A stretch of 46,436 bases of DNA from assembly GCA_021152595.1 (NCBI GenBank), contig JAGKVC010000025.1, positions 1 through 46,436 of the forward strand. Direction: 5' to 3'. Shown piece by piece: positions 38,918 through 46,436 of this stretch. Below the pieces are notes generated by a model that worked only from the letters and a program-made list of their open reading frames with translations, did no database searches and was not told the DNA's origin. This DNA comes from Clostridia bacterium (lineage in GTDB: Bacteria > Bacillota > Clostridia > Oscillospirales > Ruminococcaceae). The translations under genes and the position numbers were made by a program. How positions within the stretch are numbered: the stretch's first letter is position 1; the number at the start of each line of letters is the position of its first letter.

Positions 38918-39807
38918 TCGGAAGCGGAATCCTTGTCATGAACAAGCCGCAGGGCTTTACGTCATTTGATGTGATCGGAAAGCTGCGCGGCATATTGAAA
39001 ATGAGAAAGCTCGGGCATACGGGCACACTTGATCCGATGGCGACAGGCGTTCTGCCGGTGCTGATCGGGACAGCGGCGCGCGCCTGTGATATCCTGCCGG
39101 ATGAAAACAAGGCATACCGCGCGGCGTTTCAGCTCGGTACGGTCACGGATACGCAGGACAGCAGCGGCAATGTACTGGAGACGCATCCCTTTGATGTCTC
39201 CGAATCGGAGCTGCTGGCGGTTCTGCCGCAGTTCATCGGTGAGATTCAGCAGATTCCGCCGATGTATTCCGCAGTGCAGATTAACGGCAAGCGGCTCTAT
39301 GAGCTTGCGCGGGCAGGCAAAGAGATCGAACGTCCTGCGCGGCAGGTGACGGTGCAGAGCCTGACGCTCGAAGCATTTGACAGTCAGTCGGGCAGGGGAA
39401 CGCTCCTGATCGCATGCGGCAAGGGGACATATGTCCGGACGATCCTGCATGATATCGGCGGCGTACTCGGCTGCGGCTGTATGATGACAGCGCTGGAACG
39501 GACAGCGGCATGCGGCTTCACGCTGAATGATGCGCATACCTTTGAAGAAGTGCAGCAGGCAGCGGATGCAGGCAGCGCGGAATCCCTTGTGATCCCGACG
39601 GACAGGCTCTTTCTTTCGCTTCCGTCGGTGACGCTGAACGAAACGCAGACGCGGCTTTACCGCAACGGCGTTCTGCTTTCGGTGTCCCGTCTGGGGCATC
39701 TTCCGGATGGAACACGCTTCCGGATCTACAGTGCAGAGCAGCGTTTTCTCGGTCTGGCGGATGCCGACAGGGAGCACAACTGTCTGCGCATATACAAGAA
39801 CCTATAA
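38914..39807 (+). CDS. truB: tRNA pseudouridine-55 synthase TruB
   Basis: This 297-residue enzyme forms pseudouridine 55 in the T-loop of tRNAs. The catalytic Asp is D40 in GHTGTLDPMATG. Further family motifs are IQQIPPMYSAVQINGKRLYELARAG and CGKGTYVRTILHDIG. It is coupled to nrnA by an overlapping start and followed after 14 bases by ribF. Confidence 0.96.
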   Translation: MIGSGILVMNKPQGFTSFDVIGKLRGILKMRKLGHTGTLDPMATGVLPVLIGTAARACDILPDENKAYRAAFQLGTVTDTQDSSGNVLETHPFDVSESELLAVLPQFIGEIQQIPPMYSAVQINGKRLYELARAGKEIERPARQVTVQSLTLEAFDSQSGRGTLLIACGKGTYVRTILHDIGGVLGCGCMMTALERTAACGFTLNDAHTFEEVQQAADAGSAESLVIPTDRLFLSLPSVTLNETQTRLYRNGVLLSVSRLGHLPDGTRFRIYSAEQRFLGLADADREHNCLRIYKNL

Positions 39808-39821
39808 GGAGATGAGCACAC

Positions 39822-40772
39822 ATGAAGCAGGAACTGCATGAGGCACAAAATCCTGCCAGAATCCGGATCGCTGCGGCACTCGGCGTGTTTGACGGCGTAC
39901 ATCTCGGACACAGGCGCGTGCTTGCCCATGCGCTCGCACACGGCGCCTGCCATGTTGTGACATTCGCAGCGGATTCCATGCCGCATAAGCGCGGAAAGCC
40001 GGTGCGTTACATTTATCATGATGAGCAGAAGCGCCGCCTGCTGATGACCTGCGGTGCGGATGCAGTGTTTGCGCTGCCGTTTACGGAGCTTGCGGATCTG
40101 GACGGCGAAACCTTCTGCAAGCAGATTCTCCGCGAGCAGCTTCAGGTAGACTGCGTCGTGGTCGGCGAGGAATTCCGCTTCGGCAGGGAAGCCGCCTGCG
40201 ATGCAGAGGACTTGAAGCGCTTCGGTCACAAGCTGGGCTTTACAGTAGATGTCGTCCGGCAGGTGCGCGATGAATCGGATGTCCCGATCTCCTCGAGCCA
40301 TATCCGGTTTCTGCTGGAGAGCGGTCAGATCGCGGAGGCAAATCAGCTTCTCGGCGCCGATTACCAGATTCTTTCGCATGTGGTGACCGGTCAGCAGCTC
40401 GGCAGCACGGTTCTCGGCATCCCGACTGCGAATCAGGTCTTTGAGCCGTGGCAGTGCGTGCCGCACAGGGGCGTCTATGCCTCATTTGCGGAGATCAATG
40501 ACATCTGGGTACCGGCGATCACGAATATCGGGATCCGCCCGACCGTCACCGGCGGCGATGCGGTCCCGATTGCGGAGACACATCTGATCGACTGGAGCGG
40601 CGATCTTTACGGCAAGCTGCTTCCGGTAACGCTCTGCCGGTTTATCCGTCCGGAGCAGCCGTTTGAATCGCTCGATGCACTCGGGCTCCAGATCCGGCGC
40701 GATATCCGGACAAGAATGCATCTTCTGCCCGCGGACGGCATCTGCGCGGCGGAAGGGGAGAATTCCCTCTGA
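39822..40772 (+). CDS. ribF: Bifunctional riboflavin kinase/FAD synthetase
   Basis: This 316-residue enzyme makes FMN and FAD. The N-terminal adenylyltransferase domain has GVFDGVHLGHRRVL and the SSSHIR motif. The C-terminal riboflavin-kinase domain has GQQLGSTVLGIPTANQ and HRGVYASF. It is the last gene of the rimP operon, and a terminator overlaps its 3' end. Confidence 0.95.
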   Translation: MKQELHEAQNPARIRIAAALGVFDGVHLGHRRVLAHALAHGACHVVTFAADSMPHKRGKPVRYIYHDEQKRRLLMTCGADAVFALPFTELADLDGETFCKQILREQLQVDCVVVGEEFRFGREAACDAEDLKRFGHKLGFTVDVVRQVRDESDVPISSSHIRFLLESGQIAEANQLLGADYQILSHVVTGQQLGSTVLGIPTANQVFEPWQCVPHRGVYASFAEINDIWVPAITNIGIRPTVTGGDAVPIAETHLIDWSGDLYGKLLPVTLCRFIRPEQPFESLDALGLQIRRDIRTRMHLLPADGICAAEGENSL

Positions 40773-40797
40773 GGGGAAATCTCCGCAGTTTTCTTTG
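40757..40797 (+). terminator. Intrinsic terminator of the rimP-ribF operon
   Basis: GGAGA/TCTCC and TTCCC/GGGAA form a two-part stem with one A-A mismatch and a six-base loop, followed by GCAGTTTTCTTT. The 5' arm lies within the last codons of ribF. Confidence 0.7.
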
Positions 40798-40877
40798 TAT
40801 CAACACGGAACTATCACATGAAAATTCTACAATAATTCCGTATTAAGTTTATTTTCAGAAAGGACTGAATCTGATCC

Positions 40878-41867
40878 ATGATTGAAGTGCGGAATCTTAC
40901 GAAGCATTATGGCGACAAGCACGCGGTCAATGATATCAGCTTCACCGTTGAGGACGGCGAGATCCTCGGATTTCTCGGACCGAACGGCGCAGGCAAATCC
41001 ACGACCATGAATATGCTGACAGGCTATATTTCTTCGACCTCGGGGCAGGCGCTGATCAACGGCGTCGATATTCTTGAGGATCCCATCAAGGCAAAATCCT
41101 ATATCGGCTATCTGCCGGAGCTGCCGCCGCTGTATCTTGATATGACGGTGAAGGGCTATCTCAATTACATCTACGATCTGAAAAAGTGCAAGCTGCCGCG
41201 CAGGGCACATCTCAATGAGGTCATGACGCTGACAAAGGTCGCGGATGTCAAGGACCGCATCATCAAGAACCTGTCCAAAGGTTATAAGCAGCGTGTCGGT
41301 CTGGCACAGGCGCTCATCGGCAATCCGCCGGTGCTGATCCTCGATGAGCCGACCGTCGGTCTTGATCCGAAGCAGATCCTCGAGATCCGAACCCTGATCA
41401 AGAAGCTCGGCAAGAACCATACGGTGATCCTCTCCTCGCATATCCTGAGTGAGATTCAGGCAGTCTGCGACCGCATCATCATCATCAATCACGGCGTTGT
41501 CGCGGCGCATGATACAACCGATAACCTCTCGCGCAATGTCTCGACCGATCACCGGATCATCGCAAGAATCGAAGGTCCGCGCGATGAGATTGTAAGAGCG
41601 CTGCGCAATATCTCCGGCATCAAGTATGTCAAGGCGGATATGGAGCGCGAACCGGGCGTCTATGAGTATGAACTCGAGGCAGAGCCGGGCAGCGATATCC
41701 GCAGAGATCTCTTCCACATCGCAGCAGAGAACAACTGGCCGCTGCTTTCAGCAAAATCTGCCGAAATGACGCTGGAGGATGTCTTCCTCAAGATCACAAT
41801 GGGCGAGGGCATTATCATCCCGAATGCAGAGGATGAAGCAGAAGCGAAGAAGGGAGAGAAGGCATAA
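40878..41867 (+). CDS. ABC transporter ATP-binding protein (GldA-like)
   Basis: This 329-residue ATPase has Walker A GPNGAGKST, a Q-loop near YLPELPPLY, signature LSKGYKQRV, Walker B LILDEPTVGLD and switch His in LSSHILSE. The C-terminal 100 residues form an extra domain common in ABC-2 type ATPases. It is the first gene of a four-gene unit with a permease and two large extracytoplasmic proteins, as in GldA-GldF-GldG systems. Those Bacteroidetes names do not imply gliding here. It is probably an exporter, substrate unknown. GAAAGGACTG lies upstream. Confidence 0.93.
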   Translation: MIEVRNLTKHYGDKHAVNDISFTVEDGEILGFLGPNGAGKSTTMNMLTGYISSTSGQALINGVDILEDPIKAKSYIGYLPELPPLYLDMTVKGYLNYIYDLKKCKLPRRAHLNEVMTLTKVADVKDRIIKNLSKGYKQRVGLAQALIGNPPVLILDEPTVGLDPKQILEIRTLIKKLGKNHTVILSSHILSEIQAVCDRIIIINHGVVAAHDTTDNLSRNVSTDHRIIARIEGPRDEIVRALRNISGIKYVKADMEREPGVYEYELEAEPGSDIRRDLFHIAAENNWPLLSAKSAEMTLEDVFLKITMGEGIIIPNAEDEAEAKKGEKA

Positions 41868-42571
41868 TGGGCGCGATCTTCAGACGCGAATTCGGTGCGT
41901 ATTTCACATCGAGTATCGCATATATTTTCCTTGCAGTATTCTGGATTTTCTCCGGATACTTCTTCTTTGCCGGATGTCTGGCTCCGGCGACCACGGATAT
42001 GTCCCGCATGTTCCAGAGCATGTTCCTGATTGTCATTTTCCTGATTCCGATTCTCACGATGAGACTGTTCAGTGAGGAGAAGAAGCAGAAGACGGAGCAG
42101 GGGCTCCTGACCGCACCGGTCAGCCTCGGCGAGATTGTGTTCGGCAAATATTTTGCAGCACTTGCGCTTTACACGATTGCGCTGCTGATGCCGTTTGTCT
42201 ATGCACTGATTCTCAGCGGCTTCGGCGTTGTGGAATGGGGCATGGTCTTTGCGAATTTCTTAGCGCTGTTCCTGCTCGGCGCGGCATTCATTGCCGTCGG
42301 CGGACTGGTTTCCGCGCTGACCGAGAACCAGATTGCAGCAGCCGTCCTGAGCTTTATCGCTCTGATGGTGCTGTATATGATCGACGTGATCAACGGCTAT
42401 ATTTCGGTCGGTTTTGTCAACAAGGTGCTGGATGCACTTTCGTTCTACCGCAAGTATTATGCGATCACCTGCGGCCTGTTCAATGTCTCGACGATTGTAT
42501 TCTATGTCAGCGTTGCAGTGGTCTTCAATTATCTGACGATCCGCGTGTTTGAGCGCAGACGCTGGAGCTGA
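41867..42571 (+). CDS. ABC-2 type permease (GldF-like)
   Basis: This 234-residue protein has six predicted membrane helices and the typical first-helix start MGAIFRREFGAYFTSSIAYIF and a segment MRLFSEEKKQKTEQGLLTAPVSLGEIVFGKY between helices two and three. The start overlaps the ATPase stop by one base (TAATG), so the two are translationally coupled and presumably form the transporter core. Confidence 0.92.
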   Translation: MGAIFRREFGAYFTSSIAYIFLAVFWIFSGYFFFAGCLAPATTDMSRMFQSMFLIVIFLIPILTMRLFSEEKKQKTEQGLLTAPVSLGEIVFGKYFAALALYTIALLMPFVYALILSGFGVVEWGMVFANFLALFLLGAAFIAVGGLVSALTENQIAAAVLSFIALMVLYMIDVINGYISVGFVNKVLDALSFYRKYYAITCGLFNVSTIVFYVSVAVVFNYLTIRVFERRRWS

Positions 42572-42585
42572 GGAGGGATTCTATT

Positions 42586-44334
42586 ATGAGCGAAAAAGAA
42601 GAAATCAAGCAGACGCCCGAATCCTCCGAGGAAATGTCCGCAGCCGATGCGCTGAAGGAATATGCGGAGGAGGAGCTGGCTGCTGCGGAAAATGCCGCAG
42701 AGGATGCAGCTTCCGATACAAAGAAGAAGAAAAAGCATAACCGCACCCCCGAGGAGGAAAAGGAGCGCGCACTGAGAAGTGTCAAGCGCCGCAAGAAGTT
42801 CAAGTACGGCACGCTTGCCGCGGTGATTACGATTGTGTTTATTGCGATTGTTGTCGCAGTCAACCTGATCTGCAAGATGCTCGACAGCCGCTATAACTGG
42901 AATATCGACCTGACCTCGAAGGGACTCTACCAGATCGACGATCAGACGATCGACTATCTGCACCAGCTCAAGGACGATGTCAAGATCACGGTTCTCGCAA
43001 ACGAGGCATTCTTCCTTGAAGACTCCAACCTGAAGATTCTCGCTGAGACGCTGACGCGCTTCAAGACCGAATCGAACGGTCACATCACCGTTGAATATGT
43101 TGATGCAAACAAGAATCCGGAAGCGATCTCCGTCTACAAGCAGAATTACAGCGGCGATCTCCAGTCCGGCGACGTTGTGGTATCCAAGGGCGATCTCGTC
43201 CGCGTGCTGGGTATGTCCAATTCCAGCTACAGAACCAACGGTCCGACAAGCTACCTGTTCCAGCAGGACAGCAGCATCGACTACCAGACCTATCAGCAGA
43301 CCACGTCGATGTCCTTTGTCGGTGAGCAGTCGCTCGTCTCGGCAATCATGGGCGTCACGGATCTGAATCCTGTCACGGTCGGCATGATCGACATGTACGG
43401 CGGCAACCAGATCTACGATTCGCGCGACAACTACAGCTATGAGCGCATCAAGGAGCTGCTCGACAAGAACAACTATCAGGTCGAGTCCGTCGATATCGCA
43501 ACAGCAGAACTGAATGAGAATTATGATATCCTGATGCTCTGCTCGCCTGCGAACGACCTGACCGAAGCACAGGTTCAGAAGCTGAGCGACTACCTCAACA
43601 ATGACAACAAGTACGGCAGAAACCTGATTTACTTCGGTTCGCCGTTCAAGAGCAAGAATACGAAGAATCTCGACGCATTCCTTGCCCTCTGGGGACTCAA
43701 GTACGGCGATGCATATGTCTCCGAGAGCGATCAGGCATCCGCACAGGTTGCGACCATCGCAATCGGTACGGTCGGCGGCATTCCGGTCGTCACCGCAAAT
43801 GCAGATGCATCCGTCAACAGCAATTACGCAGGCTCCAATCTGCCGATCATCGCGCCGCTCTGCTGCCCGATCGAGCGTCTGTATGACCAGAACGCCGGCA
43901 GAAACACGTATCCGATGCTTTCGACCTCGGCAACCTCGTATCTCTATCCGCTTGATGAATCCGCAAAGGAGCTTGATCCGGATTCCGCAGAAAAGGCGAG
44001 CTTCGATATCGCGGTACTGGCAGACAGCACCTTCACCGGCGGCAGCGAGATGCTGAAGAGTCAGGTGATCGCATTCGGTTCTGCATGGTTCCTCGATTAT
44101 ATGGTCGGTGCGAATGCAGGCAGCTTCGATAATGCAAATTACTTTATCAATATGCTGAATACCGTAACCGGCAAGGAAGCCGCGCTGACGATTGCGCAGA
44201 AGTCGCTCGATCGTGAGACGATCACCATCACCGATTCGCAGGCAAAGGCGATCCGCAATGTCACGGTCTTCATCATCCCGATCGTTGTGGCACTGATCGG
44301 CATTATCGTCTATGTGAGGAGAAGAAATAAATGA
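42586..44334 (+). CDS. GldG-like ABC transporter auxiliary protein
   Basis: This 582-residue protein has a cytoplasmic N-terminus of about 65 residues rich in Glu, Ala and Lys, one helix (about 70-92), a large extracytoplasmic GldG/ABC_transp_aux domain (YNWNIDLTSKGLYQIDDQT, then MYGGNQIYDSRDNYSYERIKELL) and a C-terminal helix (VTVFIIPIVVALIGIIVYV) ending in RRRNK. It starts 14 bases after the permease with GAGGAGGG-like spacing. It presumably binds the permease outside the membrane. Confidence 0.9.
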   Translation: MSEKEEIKQTPESSEEMSAADALKEYAEEELAAAENAAEDAASDTKKKKKHNRTPEEEKERALRSVKRRKKFKYGTLAAVITIVFIAIVVAVNLICKMLDSRYNWNIDLTSKGLYQIDDQTIDYLHQLKDDVKITVLANEAFFLEDSNLKILAETLTRFKTESNGHITVEYVDANKNPEAISVYKQNYSGDLQSGDVVVSKGDLVRVLGMSNSSYRTNGPTSYLFQQDSSIDYQTYQQTTSMSFVGEQSLVSAIMGVTDLNPVTVGMIDMYGGNQIYDSRDNYSYERIKELLDKNNYQVESVDIATAELNENYDILMLCSPANDLTEAQVQKLSDYLNNDNKYGRNLIYFGSPFKSKNTKNLDAFLALWGLKYGDAYVSESDQASAQVATIAIGTVGGIPVVTANADASVNSNYAGSNLPIIAPLCCPIERLYDQNAGRNTYPMLSTSATSYLYPLDESAKELDPDSAEKASFDIAVLADSTFTGGSEMLKSQVIAFGSAWFLDYMVGANAGSFDNANYFINMLNTVTGKEAALTIAQKSLDRETITITDSQAKAIRNVTVFIIPIVVALIGIIVYVRRRNK

Positions 44335-45842
44335 ACAAGACGCTCAAGGGGATCATCGGCGGAAGCATTCTGCTTGCCATGCTCGGCGGCGTATTTGCCT
44401 ATCTCAAGCTGACGGAGCCGGAGGACGCAGGGGAATCCTCGTCCTCTGCCGAAAGCACCGTGGAAACGGAGCTCTGGCACGCATATACGGATGATATCAA
44501 TCAGATCACGGTCGAGAATCCGAACGGCGACAATTACACTGCGATCCGCCGCATGGACGAGACCAAGACCACCGATATGGATGGCAATGAGAAGACCGAG
44601 AAAGTCGCAAACTATTACCTCAAGGGCTATGAAAAGCTGCCGATGAACACCACGCAGATCCGTCTGCTGGCAACGCGTGCAGGCTCGGTCACCTCGTCCG
44701 ATACGGTCGCGGAGGATGTCTCCGAGGCAGATCTTGCAAAGTATGGTCTTGACAATCCGGTTGTTGTCACGCTTTCCGTGGATAACAGCGATGATATCAA
44801 ATTCCGTCTCGGCAATAAGGCACCGGTCGGCGACGACCGCTATATCGCAATGGACGGCAGCAATACTGTCTATACCGTCAGCGATTTCACCGTAGAGCCG
44901 TATCTCGACGGCATCAAGGATTATCTCGGCACGACGCTGAAGGAGGAGCAGGCGGAGGACGACAAGACCATGATCGACTCGGTGCGCATTGAGCGCAAGG
45001 ATCTCGATTATGATTTCTACTTCGTCCGCGATCCCTATTACGAGGAGAACGCAAACGGCGGCGCGATGGCAGTGCATGTCATGGAGGAGCCGGTCAAGTC
45101 GCTGCTCAGTGCAGACCGTTCCGCGGATGCGACGCACGGCCTTTACGGTCTGACCGCAGCGGAGGTGCTGACACCGTTCCCGAAGGCTGCTGACCTGAAA
45201 AAGGCAGGGCTTGACGATCCGTTTGTGACCGTCACAATGAAAACGGATGATCACAAGACGACAGTTTTCCTTCTAGGCGATACCTATGAGAATGCAGACG
45301 GCGAAACGCGCTATTACGGCATGCTCAAGGGCATCGACTGCATCTACGGCTTTGCACCGGATGCGATCGCCTATGAGGATCTGAAAGCGGAGACGATCAT
45401 TTCCAGAAACGTCATTGATATGTATGTCTGGGATATCGGCAAGCTCGAGGTCGAGGCAGGCGGCGAGAAGCTGAGCTTCACCGTGCAGGGCGAGAGCAAG
45501 GACGACGCAGTTGTCACCTATAACGGCAAAAAGCAGGATGCGGACGGCGTCGAGCGTTACAGACTGTTCTATTCGTATCTGCTGCAAACGAAGGCAGAGG
45601 ATCTGATTCTGCCGGGAGATGCACCGAAGCTGACGGGCGATCCGCTTGCAAAGGTACAGATTGACCGTCAGGACGGCAAGCGCAGCTACGATGTGCAGTT
45701 CTATGACGCAGGCGACATGAAGGTATATATTGTGATTGACGGCGAGGCGAGATTCCGCTGCCGGAAATCGTATGTTGACACACTGATCTCGAACATGAAG
45801 ATCTATGAGGACACAGACAAGGAATTCACGATGTCATGGTAA
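44331..45842 (+). CDS. DUF4340 domain protein, membrane-anchored
   Basis: This 503-residue protein has an N-terminal anchor (about 5-25) and extracytoplasmic DUF4340-type repeats (ITVENPNGDNYTAIRR; DLAKYGLDNPVVVTLSV; ATHGLYGLTAAEVLTPFPKA). DUF4340 proteins commonly follow GldG-like proteins in ABC operons. It overlaps the upstream gene by four bases (ATGA). The biochemical role is unknown. Confidence 0.9.
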   Translation: MNKTLKGIIGGSILLAMLGGVFAYLKLTEPEDAGESSSSAESTVETELWHAYTDDINQITVENPNGDNYTAIRRMDETKTTDMDGNEKTEKVANYYLKGYEKLPMNTTQIRLLATRAGSVTSSDTVAEDVSEADLAKYGLDNPVVVTLSVDNSDDIKFRLGNKAPVGDDRYIAMDGSNTVYTVSDFTVEPYLDGIKDYLGTTLKEEQAEDDKTMIDSVRIERKDLDYDFYFVRDPYYEENANGGAMAVHVMEEPVKSLLSADRSADATHGLYGLTAAEVLTPFPKAADLKKAGLDDPFVTVTMKTDDHKTTVFLLGDTYENADGETRYYGMLKGIDCIYGFAPDAIAYEDLKAETIISRNVIDMYVWDIGKLEVEAGGEKLSFTVQGESKDDAVVTYNGKKQDADGVERYRLFYSYLLQTKAEDLILPGDAPKLTGDPLAKVQIDRQDGKRSYDVQFYDAGDMKVYIVIDGEARFRCRKSYVDTLISNMKIYEDTDKEFTMSW

Positions 45843-45876
45843 TCGCGGATTCCACAGGAGAAAAGGAGGTTTTTCT

Positions 45877-46155
45877 ATGAGCGAACGCTACTTTACCTAC
45901 AAATCGCGGCCGGTTGTCCGCAACGGCAGAACGATCTATTACGGCAGTATGGCTGCACCGTATGTCGTGATGATGAATGTGACCGCTGAGGAAGCGGCAG
46001 GAGAACTGAAAACCGCCTCGGAAATCAAGTGCTATCTGATGAAGACTGACAAGAGTCTCAACCCGATGGAGGCAATCACCAAGACTGCCGTTCGTCCGAC
46101 GCTTTACGAAGCGCTGGAGCTTGCAGCGGCATGGCTGAAGCCGACTGAGAGCTGA
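45877..46155 (+). CDS. Unrecognised small protein downstream of the ABC cluster
   Basis: The ATG at 45877 is chosen because AAAAGGAGG lies just upstream; an in-frame start at 45805 would overlap the DUF4340 gene. The 92 residues are soluble and mixed alpha-beta (YFTYKSRPVVRNGRTIYYGSM in the first third; ALELAAAWLK near the end). I do not recognise a family. The 34-base gap to the DUF4340 gene and the shared terminator suggest cotranscription. Confidence 0.75.
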   Translation: MSERYFTYKSRPVVRNGRTIYYGSMAAPYVVMMNVTAEEAAGELKTASEIKCYLMKTDKSLNPMEAITKTAVRPTLYEALELAAAWLKPTES

Positions 46156-46171
46156 TCTCAAAAAAGAAAAG

Positions 46172-46212
46172 ACCGCCGCAGAGCATGGGAACGTTCTGCG
46201 GCGGTTTTATTA
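46172..46212 (+). terminator. Intrinsic terminator of the ABC cluster
   Basis: ACCGCCGCAGA (46172-46182) pairs with TCTGCGGCGGT (46195-46205) and runs into TTTATTAT. Confidence 0.88.
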
Positions 46213-46260
46213 TGCAAATTCGGCTGTTTGGACGAAATGCAATACGAAACATGAATCTTT

Positions 46261-46285
46261 GTGCAAACTTTTTCAAAAGTTGCAC
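46261..46285. other. Dyad in the right-hand intergenic region
   Basis: GTGCAA-A-CTTTT-TC-AAAAG-TTGCAC is a long near-perfect dyad with no U-tract. A second small hairpin CCCCT-TAGTAG-AGGGG lies at 46316-46331. They may be operators for a gene beyond the window. Confidence 0.4.
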
Positions 46286-46336
46286 GCAACCGTACAACTT
46301 TCGGGCGTTTTGGCACCCCTTAGTAGAGGGGCATAT

Positions 46337-46404
46337 TAAATTAGAAATTAGAAATGAGAAATTAGAAATGAAGGTGTCCGCTTCGCGGACGGATTTATAG
46401 ATAT
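46337..46404 (+). repeat. Low-complexity AAATTAG repeat with GTCCGC palindrome, third full copy
   Basis: AAATTAGAAATTAGAAATG words run into GGTGTCCGC-TTC-GCGGACGG and ATTTATAGATA. It is the same family and order as the repeats bounding 25289-25893. Confidence 0.82.
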
Positions 46405-46436
46405 TCATAAGAGAGATCATATTCCCCGTCCTCTTA

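Noticed and set aside
46076..46420. A 114-residue minus-strand open frame at the right end
   Set aside because: It overlaps the repeat copy, the terminator and the 92-residue gene; the repeat explains its sequence.

Overview
The window looks like a chromosomal segment of a fibre-degrading, Ruminococcus-like member of the Oscillospiraceae (Clostridia). The grounds are the secreted proteins with dockerin modules and a Thr-rich linker at the left end, strong AGGAGG-type ribosome sites, sigma-A promoters of the form TTGACA-17-TATAAT, Gram-positive style PhoP boxes, and a rimP-nusA-rnpM-ylxQ-infB-rbfA-nrnA-truB-ribF operon in Firmicutes order. This assignment is inference from gene content. I see no rRNA, tRNA, CRISPR array, prophage or transposase.

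Layout. 1-4.4 kb: two extracellular dockerin proteins, a truncated cohesin-like/dockerin protein and a large three-block DUF285 (BspA-like) leucine-rich-repeat protein. 4.4-5.7 kb: a guanylate-kinase-like enzyme and a convergent DUF2752 membrane protein. 5.7-11.3 kb: an apparent eight-gene plus-strand operon (DUF2975, small XRE regulator, B12-type radical SAM enzyme, DUF4173, several unknown membrane proteins, DUF2809), with possible operator dyads just ahead of its promoter. 11.3-20.2 kb: minus-strand genes for chromosome segregation (scpB), peptidoglycan precursors (murF, ddl), amino-sugar use (nagA, an atypical ROK protein, a nucleotide-sugar-type epimerase), tRNA editing (tadA) and a degenerate CPBP membrane protein. 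20.3-25.2 kb: a phosphate module on the minus strand, with a response regulator, a PhoR-like kinase carrying a 300-residue acidic tail, and a Na/Pi cotransporter fused to a PhoU-like domain. Four PhoP-type boxes lie between kinase and transporter.

25.2-26.0 kb is a 792-base non-coding divergent region. It holds an element of about 600 bp bounded by inverted low-complexity repeats and containing inverted arrays of AGATCT boxes. 26.0-31.4 kb: a second two-component system (VanRS-like architecture), a cytosolic SIMPL/DUF541 protein overlapping the kinase gene, and an orphan ABC solute-binding lipoprotein whose promoter is interleaved with the preceding terminator. 31.4-40.8 kb: the translation/ribosome-maturation operon, preceded by a promoter-terminator pair that could be an attenuator and interrupted by one unrecognised 82-residue acidic protein. 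40.9-46.2 kb: an ABC exporter-like cluster (ATPase, permease, GldG-like and DUF4340 proteins) and a small unknown protein.

The most unusual items are the acidic heptad tail on the PhoR-like kinase next to PhoP boxes, the structured non-coding element at 25.3-25.9 kb, and a family of multi-hairpin intergenic repeats, two copies of which stop within a few bases of stop codons. No wholly new enzymatic system is demonstrable by reading alone. The operon at 5.8-11.3 kb is the best candidate for an uncharacterised gene system.
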